Part shown: positions 4,901 to 9,885 of the stretch, in pieces
How the letters are laid out: the number at the start of each line of letters is the position of its first letter
Numbering within the stretch: position 1 is the stretch's first letter
DNA from: Humitalea sp038249305
GTDB taxonomy: Bacteria; Pseudomonadota; Alphaproteobacteria; Acetobacterales; Acetobacteraceae
DNA: 9,885 bases
Direction: 5' to 3'
Assembly: GCA_038249305.1 (NCBI GenBank)
Contig: JBBRWI010000148.1
Location: forward strand, 1-9,885
Program-made: the position numbers and the translations under genes
The notes under the pieces: model-generated
Told to the model about the DNA's origin: nothing
Database searches by the model: none
Seen by the model: only the letters and a program-made list of their open reading frames with translations

Positions 4901-7224
4901 TGTCACACGCGACGCACAGCGACGCCAGCCTCACCGTCAAGGACCCGGTCTGCGGGATGGATGTGGACCCAGCCAAGACCGTGCATCACGCCGAGAACGC
5001 CGGGAAGGCCTACCACTTCTGCTCAGCAGGTTGCCGCACGAAGTTCGTCGCCGAGCCCGGCAAATACCTGCACGATAAGCCGGTGCTGCGCGCCGAGGCG
5101 GTCGCGCCGGGCACCATCTATACCTGCCCCATGCATCCGCAGATCCGGCAGGTCGGCCCCGGTTCCTGCCCGATCTGCGGCATGGCGCTGGAGCCCGAGA
5201 CGCCGACCGGGGAGACCGGCCCGAATCCCGAGCTCGTGGACTTCACCCGCCGCTTCTGGATCGGGCTGGTACTTACCCTGCCGGTCTTTCTCCTGGAGAT
5301 GGGCGGCCACCTCACCGGGATGCATTTTCCTGGTGGGCCGCAGATCGGCAATTGGGTGCAATTCGCGCTCGCCACCCCCGTCGTGCTGTGGGCTGGCTGG
5401 CCCTTCTTCGTTCGCGGCTGGCAGAGCCTGGTGAACCGAAGCCTCAACATGTTCACGCTGATTGCGCTCGGCACCGGCGTCGCCTGGGTGTTCAGCGTGG
5501 TGGCGACCGCAGCACCCGGCATTTTTCCGCCGGCCTTCCGCGCTGGGGATGGTTCGGTCGCCGTGTACTTCGAGGCTGCGTCGGTGATTATCGTGCTGGT
5601 GCTGCTCGGCCAGATGCTGGAATTGCGCGCACGAGAACAGACCGGTGGGGCCATCCGCGCTTTGCTTGATCTGGCGCCCGAGGTGGCCCGCCGACTGCGC
5701 GAAGATGGTTCGGAGGAAGACGTCCCTCTCGCTTCAGTCGTTGCTGGCGATCGGCTGCGCGTGCGCCCGGGCGACAAGGTGCCCCTCGACGGCGAGGTGC
5801 TGGAGGGCGGCTCCAACGTCGATGAGAGTCTTGTCACCGGCGAGGCAGTGCCGGTCGCCAAGGCCGTCGGCGATGAGGTTGTCGGCGGTACGCTGAACGG
5901 CCAGGGCAGCTTTGTCATGCGCGCCGATCGTGTCGGGCAGGATACGGTACTGGCGCAGATCGTCCGCATGGTCGCGGGTGCGCAGCGCTCGCGGGCGCCG
6001 ATCCAGCGGGTGGCGGACCAGGTCGCAGGCTGGTTCGTACCGGCGGTCGTGGCGATCGCCGCACTTGCTTTCGCGGCCTGGACTATCTGGGGGCCGGAAC
6101 CACGGCTCGCCTACGCCCTGGTGGCGGCGGTGACGGTGCTGATCATCGCCTGCCCCTGCGCACTGGGCCTCGCCACGCCAATGTCCATCATGGTCGGCGT
6201 GGGCCGGGGCGCGAAGGCGGGTGTGCTGATCAAGAATGCCGAGGCGCTGGAGCGTATGGAGCGGATCGACACGCTGGTCGTCGACAAGACCGGCACGTTG
6301 ACGCAGGGCCGCCCCGATGTGGTGGCCGTGGTGCCGGCAGAAGGGATCGCGGAGGAGGAGGTGCTGCGCCTCGCTGCTGGGCTGGAAAGACCCAGCCAGC
6401 ATCCGCTTGCGGAGGCCGTGGTGCGGGCCGCCGAGAAGCGCGGCATCGCTGTACCGTCCGTTGATGGTTTCGACGCACCCACGGGCCGTGGGGTCACCGG
6501 CACAGTGGACGGCCGCGCGGTCGCCGTCGGCAACATGCGACTGATGGAAGAGACCGGCGTCGATGTCGCCTCTCAGGCGGCGGAGGCCGAGCGCCTGCGG
6601 GCGGACGGCGCGACGGTGTTCTTCGTGGCGGTGGATGGCGAGGCATTCGGCATCGTCGCCGTGGCCGACCCGATCAAGGAGACGACGCAAGCCGCCGTCG
6701 CCAGCCTTGCCAAGGATGGCGTGCGGGTGGTGATGCTGACGGGTGACAATCGCACAACAGCGGAAGCGGTGGCCAAGCGCCTCGGCATCACAGAGGTGGA
6801 GGCTGAGGTCCTGCCCGAGGACAAGCAGCGCATCGTCGAACGGCTGAAGGCCGAGGGCCGGCGCGTGGCGATGGCGGGCGACGGCGTGAATGATGCGCCA
6901 GCGCTTGCGGCGGCGGAAGTCGGCATTGCCATGGGCACCGGCACTGCGGTCGCGATCGAGAGCGCCGGCGTCACGTTGCTCGGCGGCGATCTGATGGGGA
7001 TCGTGCGCGCCAGGCGCCTGTCGCAGGCGGTGATGGGCAATATTCGGCAGAACCTGTTCTTCGCCTTCGCCTACAATGCACTGGGCGTGCCGATTGCGGC
7101 GGGGGTGCTCTACCCGTTCTTTGGCATCCTGCTGTCACCACTCATCGCGGCCGCCGCCATGTCGCTTTCCTCGGTCAGTGTCGTGGGCAACGCGCTTCGG
7201 CTGCGATCGACGCGGTTGGATTAG
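4897..7224 (+). CDS. copA: Copper-exporting P1B-type ATPase
   Basis: The product is 775 residues. This inner-membrane pump uses ATP to move Cu(I), and probably Ag(I), out of the cytosol. In order: a YHS domain (~13-60; DPVCGM, HFCSAGC); a heavy-metal-binding HMBD motif (~73-100; YTCPMHP, CPICGM) in place of the common GMxCxxC HMA domain; the actuator motif TGEAVP (314-319); the CPC metal site in the membrane (419-421); the phosphorylated Asp463 in DKTGTLT; the nucleotide-binding His-Pro (502-503); and GDGVNDAP (661-668). Tyr726-Asn727 and MSLSS (755-759) in the last helices are signatures of the Cu(I)-specific P1B-1 subgroup. Two ATGs are adjacent (4897, 4900); AGGAG at 4888 serves either. 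It overlaps the upstream gene and is followed 66 bp later by the DUF305 gene. Confidence 0.95.
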   Translation: MMSHATHSDASLTVKDPVCGMDVDPAKTVHHAENAGKAYHFCSAGCRTKFVAEPGKYLHDKPVLRAEAVAPGTIYTCPMHPQIRQVGPGSCPICGMALEPETPTGETGPNPELVDFTRRFWIGLVLTLPVFLLEMGGHLTGMHFPGGPQIGNWVQFALATPVVLWAGWPFFVRGWQSLVNRSLNMFTLIALGTGVAWVFSVVATAAPGIFPPAFRAGDGSVAVYFEAASVIIVLVLLGQMLELRAREQTGGAIRALLDLAPEVARRLREDGSEEDVPLASVVAGDRLRVRPGDKVPLDGEVLEGGSNVDESLVTGEAVPVAKAVGDEVVGGTLNGQGSFVMRADRVGQDTVLAQIVRMVAGAQRSRAPIQRVADQVAGWFVPAVVAIAALAFAAWTIWGPEPRLAYALVAAVTVLIIACPCALGLATPMSIMVGVGRGAKAGVLIKNAEALERMERIDTLVVDKTGTLTQGRPDVVAVVPAEGIAEEEVLRLAAGLERPSQHPLAEAVVRAAEKRGIAVPSVDGFDAPTGRGVTGTVDGRAVAVGNMRLMEETGVDVASQAAEAERLRADGATVFFVAVDGEAFGIVAVADPIKETTQAAVASLAKDGVRVVMLTGDNRTTAEAVAKRLGITEVEAEVLPEDKQRIVERLKAEGRRVAMAGDGVNDAPALAAAEVGIAMGTGTAVAIESAGVTLLGGDLMGIVRARRLSQAVMGNIRQNLFFAFAYNALGVPIAAGVLYPFFGILLSPLIAAAAMSLSSVSVVGNALRLRSTRLD

Positions 7225-7290
7225 CTGCCGGCAGGTCGGGGTGGATCTCTGCCCTTCGCCATTCATCAGACTGGAAAGGAGACGCTGCAG

Positions 7291-7776
7291 ATGAGTTATC
7301 TACGGTTCGGCGCAATGATCCTGACATCCACGCTCGTGATGTTTGGCTTGATGTATCTCAACACCTACGCCTTTGCCCATGTGTTCTTCAGCCAGACGCG
7401 GGCTTGGATGGCCGTCGTGATGGGCGCGACGATGGCCATCATCATGCTGTTGTTCATGCTGGCGATGTACAAAAACAGACGCGCAAATGTCGCGATTCTC
7501 GCGACAAGTGTCGTGGCATTTGCCGCCGCGCTCTGGTTGGTGCGAAGCCAGGAAACCGTCGACGATCTCTCATACATGCGTGCAATGATCCCGCACCACT
7601 CCATCGCCATCATGACAAGCGAACGAGCGCACATCCGCGATGCTCGCGTGCGTGCGCTGGCCGACGGAATAATCGAGGCACAGGTACGAGAAATCGGGCA
7701 AATGGAAAGGCTGATTGCGGAGCTTGAGCGCGAGCCGACGCCTACTGGCGCGCCCGATTTGCTCCCGAGGCGGTGA
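7291..7776 (+). CDS. Membrane-anchored DUF305 protein
   Basis: The product is 161 residues. The ATG has AGGAG 9 nt upstream. Three transmembrane helices (~7-32, 38-60, 67-84) lead into a C-terminal DUF305 domain (~92-145) with the hallmark YMRAMIPHHSIAIMTS (95-110) and the helical REIGQMERLI segment. DUF305 proteins are ferritin-like helical proteins rich in Met and His, often found beside copper genes. The cyanobacterial periplasmic CopM protein, which binds copper, carries this domain. Here the HH pair and several methionines are retained, including many Met in the helices. With three helices the domain would lie on the side opposite the N-terminus, probably the periplasm. It sits 66 bp after copA and is likely in the same operon, with a copper-binding or handover role inferred. 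Confidence 0.9.
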   Translation: MSYLRFGAMILTSTLVMFGLMYLNTYAFAHVFFSQTRAWMAVVMGATMAIIMLLFMLAMYKNRRANVAILATSVVAFAAALWLVRSQETVDDLSYMRAMIPHHSIAIMTSERAHIRDARVRALADGIIEAQVREIGQMERLIAELEREPTPTGAPDLLPRR

Positions 7777-8082
7777 GTCGACCGAGCCAACTCCCACCGG
7801 CGTACGTAGCGCTTTCGCCTCAGCTGATCCCTCTGCCAACGTCGTGCTACGGCAGCTTCGTCTTCACCACCTGTAATGAGGTCGCGTCCCCGCGAGATCG
7901 AATGTCGCCATGGAGATGTTCACCGATATCTCGCCGGCAGGCATAGGTGGTTCTGGCTAAACCGCTTCAGTCGGGATTTCACCGTCAGGCTGAGCACGTC
8001 GAGCGAGTATTCACGCATTTCCCCCCTGGAGACCGGCCCCCCGGCTTCGGCCGCCGGGGATCTCCTTGGAGCCCAAGACGGC
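7777..8082. other. Spacer containing a decayed gene end
   Basis: This 306-bp spacer between the DUF305 and MFS genes contains no intact gene. Its middle holds the relic at 7847-7922. A plus-strand frame leads from 7876 into the MFS gene but has no ribosome binding site or family similarity before 8083. No clear terminator after the DUF305 gene was found, so readthrough into the MFS gene is possible. Confidence 0.5.
7847..7922 (-). pseudogene. Relic of the phage-tail-like gene, 3' end
   Basis: This matches the last 25 codons, stop included, of the gene at the right edge (9465-9540), same orientation. The relic reads NISMATFDLAGT, then after a 1-nt frame change VKTKLP and a TAG stop. The edge gene reads NISAATFDLAAVTLSVGA, VKRRVP, stop. 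The core of 27 bp (7894-7920 region) differs by only three bases. The relic spans 74 nt where the intact copy has 75. Weak similarity may continue to about 7965. It is non-functional and shows that this gene ending has been duplicated across the MFS gene. Confidence 0.7.
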
Positions 8083-9408
8083 ATGTTCAGCCCCCTTGCC
8101 AACCTGACCTATCGCCACCTGTTCGCGGCGCAGGTTCTGTCTCTGCTCGGGACGGGCTTGGCTACCGTGGCGCTCGGGCTGCTGGCCTACGAGTTGGCGG
8201 GCGCCGATGCCGGTGCGGTGCTCGGCACGGCGCTCGCGATCAAGATGATCGCCTATGTCGGCATTGCGCCGGTCGCAGGTGCCTTCGTGCATCTGGTGCC
8301 GCGCCGCAGCCTGCTGGTGGCACTCGATGTGCTGCGTGCCGCCGTCGCGCTGTGCCTGCCCTTCGTCACGGAGATCTGGCAGGTCTATGTGCTGATCTTC
8401 GTGTTGCAGACCGGGTCGGCCGCCTTCACGCCGACCTTCCAGGCCACCATCCCCGACATTCTTCCGGAGGAAGCCGAGTACACCAAGGCGCTGTCCCTTT
8501 CGCGCCTGGCCTATGACCTTGAGGCGCTAGCGAGCCCGGCGATCGCCGCTGCCCTGCTTGGGCTGGTCGGCTTCCATTGGCTGTTCGCCGGCAATGCACT
8601 CGGCTTCCTCGCCTCGGCCGCTCTGGTGCTGACCGTGGTGCTGCCCTCGCCCAAGCCACCGGCGACGCAGGAGGGCGCCTGGGGCCGCATCACGCGCGGG
8701 GCGCGCATCTACCTCGCCACGCCGAGGCTGCGCGGGCTGCTGGCATTGAACGTCACGGTCGCCATGGCCGGCGCGATGGTGATCGTGAACACGGTGGTGC
8801 TGGTTCGCGCAGGATACGGCCTGGGTGCGGCGGAGTTGGGCTGGACGCTGGCGGCCTATGGCGCGGGCTCGATGGCGGCCGCGCTGGCTGTGCCTCGGCT
8901 GCTCGATGGCGTGATGACGGACCGCACGGCCATGATGGCCGGTGCCGGACTGCTGGTCGCAGGCTTGCTGATCGGGCTGCTGGTGCCGAGTTGGTCGATG
9001 CTGCTGCCGCTGTGGATGCTGCTGGGCCTTGGCAACGGCCTGGTGCTGACGCCAAGCGGGCGCCTGCTGCGCCGCTCAGCCCACGCCGGCGACCGGCCCG
9101 CCCTGTTTGCGGCGCAGTTCGCGCTCAGCCATGCCTGCTGGCTCGTCGCCTATCCGGTAGCGGGGCGGTTCGGCGCGGCAGCAGGCATGGATGCCACCTT
9201 CCTGGTGCTCGCGGCGCTGGGCGCTGGGGGATTGGTCGCGGCCCTGGTGCTGTGGCCGAGGCATGATGCGGAGGAGATCGAGCACGTCCACGATCGGCTT
9301 CCGCCTGGGCATGCGCATTGGGGTGACGCGCCCCCGGATCCGACAGGTTCAATCCGGCACAGCCATGCCTTCGTCGTCGATGAACTTCACCAGCGCTGGC
9401 CACGCTAG
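8083..9408 (+). CDS. MFS transporter with His-rich C-terminal tail
   Basis: The product is 441 residues from ATG 8083. The open frame extends to 7876, but residues before 8083 overlap the relic and lack a ribosome binding site; the site for 8083 is weak (GGAG ~11 nt upstream). It has about twelve hydrophobic helices and a start like FSPLANLTYRHLFAAQVLSLLGTG, with the overall layout of the MFS_3 / EntS-like group. The last ~48 residues form a soluble tail with eight His (IEHVHDRLPPGHAHW, IRHSHAFVVDELHQRWP). Similar tails occur in MFS exporters of the NreB type linked to nickel resistance, and in related proteins beside copper and cobalt genes. Metal export is therefore plausible, with the specific ion unknown. 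It could belong to the copA transcript, 306 bp after the DUF305 gene, and converges with the gene at the right edge. Confidence 0.88.
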   Translation: MFSPLANLTYRHLFAAQVLSLLGTGLATVALGLLAYELAGADAGAVLGTALAIKMIAYVGIAPVAGAFVHLVPRRSLLVALDVLRAAVALCLPFVTEIWQVYVLIFVLQTGSAAFTPTFQATIPDILPEEAEYTKALSLSRLAYDLEALASPAIAAALLGLVGFHWLFAGNALGFLASAALVLTVVLPSPKPPATQEGAWGRITRGARIYLATPRLRGLLALNVTVAMAGAMVIVNTVVLVRAGYGLGAAELGWTLAAYGAGSMAAALAVPRLLDGVMTDRTAMMAGAGLLVAGLLIGLLVPSWSMLLPLWMLLGLGNGLVLTPSGRLLRRSAHAGDRPALFAAQFALSHACWLVAYPVAGRFGAAAGMDATFLVLAALGAGGLVAALVLWPRHDAEEIEHVHDRLPPGHAHWGDAPPDPTGSIRHSHAFVVDELHQRWPR

Positions 9409-9464
9409 AATCGGGCGCGCTGCACTGAAGGGTCAGAGGCGTTTGGTCATAATCGCAGGGATGC

Positions 9465-9885
9465 TCACGGCACCCGCCGCTTCACCGCACCCACCGACAG
9501 TGTCACCGCCGCCAGATCGAACGTCGCCGCGGAGATGTTCCGCGCCATCACCCGCACCGTGTTGTTCGACCACACCGCGGCGTCGATCTCGATGAACCGC
9601 GTGGACGACACCAGCGACGCCTCAGCCAGATCGCCCGACCGGGCGCCGTTCACCGTGACGTCGATGAGTGAGGTCGCCCCCGGCGCCAGGCTCGGGAGAT
9701 CCCAGGACACCTCCGCCGCGAACTCGCGCCGCCCAGAGCCGAACAGCGCCCCCGTCAGCAGCGGCGTGCCATTCAGCACGGCAGGCGCGGCCTCCGGCAG
9801 CCCGTAGAGCCGCAGGGACTGCAGATCGATCGGCCCATCGAAGCCGATCACCCCCACCTGGGCATAGGCCACGGCAGCCCCCACG
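9465..9885 (-). CDS. Phage-tail-like protein, C-terminal part
   Basis: This is incomplete: the frame runs off the right edge, so the start and full length are unknown, and the GTG at 9884 need not be a start. The visible ~140 residues are rich in Ala, Val, Ser and Thr with alternating hydrophobic positions, suggesting beta structure. Segments include LQSLRLYGLPEAAPAVLNG, FAAEVSWDLPSLAPG, STRFIEIDAAVWSNNTVR and ARNISAATFDLAAVTLSV, ending VKRRVP. I associate this kind of ending with putative tail or receptor-binding proteins of prophages in alphaproteobacteria. That link is from memory and not proven by any motif. No signal peptide can be judged. It converges with the MFS gene at a 56-bp gap. 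Confidence 0.6.
   Translation of the reverse strand, partial: VGAAVAYAQVGVIGFDGPIDLQSLRLYGLPEAAPAVLNGTPLLTGALFGSGRREFAAEVSWDLPSLAPGATSLIDVTVNGARSGDLAEASLVSSTRFIEIDAAVWSNNTVRVMARNISAATFDLAAVTLSVGAVKRRVP

Noticed and set aside
5734..6690. A 318-codon minus-strand frame inside copA.
   Set aside because: It is a shadow of a high-GC gene with all P-type ATPase motifs on the other strand.
7920..8102. 60-codon minus-strand frame (KRFSQNHLCLPARYR) next to the tail relic.
   Set aside because: It may be more of the decayed tail-like gene, since the spacing and a few residues fit. The match is too weak to annotate.

Overview
The window is GC-rich and uses codons in the style of a high-GC alphaproteobacterium. 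The mix of gene families (SMc02148-type polyphosphate kinase 2, a P1B copper ATPase with YHS and HMBD modules, a phage-tail-like protein ending) would fit Rhodospirillales/Acetobacteraceae, but that placement is inference. There is no rRNA, tRNA, CRISPR array or recognisable transposase. The region looks like an accessory heavy-metal (most likely copper) handling island with signs of gene decay and duplication.

Left part (1-2600). The window opens with two copies of an ~84-bp repeat spaced 222 bp apart. A small exported Met/Gly-rich membrane protein follows (minus strand, 422-670). Next is a degenerate 3' end of a ppk2 gene (786-860, plus strand), then a membrane PAP2-family phosphatase (minus strand, 968-1696). 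A ~560-bp stretch without a convincing gene leads to a 75-residue His/Cys-rich protein (2258-2485), followed by a clear hairpin terminator (2576-2610).

Middle part (2833-4200). A ppk2 gene is nearly complete but is broken by what looks like a 20-nt deletion near 3071. After it comes an exported protein built almost entirely from Met/Pro/Gln/Gly-rich 16-residue repeats (3730-4200).

Metal export block (4370-9408). A four-helix membrane protein of unknown function overlaps the start of copA (ATGA overlap), and a membrane-anchored DUF305 protein follows on the same strand. Then comes an MFS transporter with a His-rich cytoplasmic tail resembling nickel/cobalt/copper-associated MFS exporters. The likely division of labour is that CopA pumps Cu(I) out of the cytosol. 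The Met-rich repeat protein, the DUF305 protein and perhaps the Met/Gly-rich membrane protein would buffer or hand over metal in the periplasm or membrane, the His/Cys peptide would buffer it in the cytosol, and the MFS protein would export metal or a metal complex. Only the CopA role is strongly supported by motifs.

Right edge (9465-9885). The C-terminal part of a phage-tail-like protein runs off the window on the minus strand. A decayed copy of its last ~25 codons lies at 7847-7922, so the MFS gene is bracketed by a relic and a fuller copy of the same gene ending. Together with the ppk2 relic this suggests the island was assembled by repeated recombination. No regulator gene is visible in the window.
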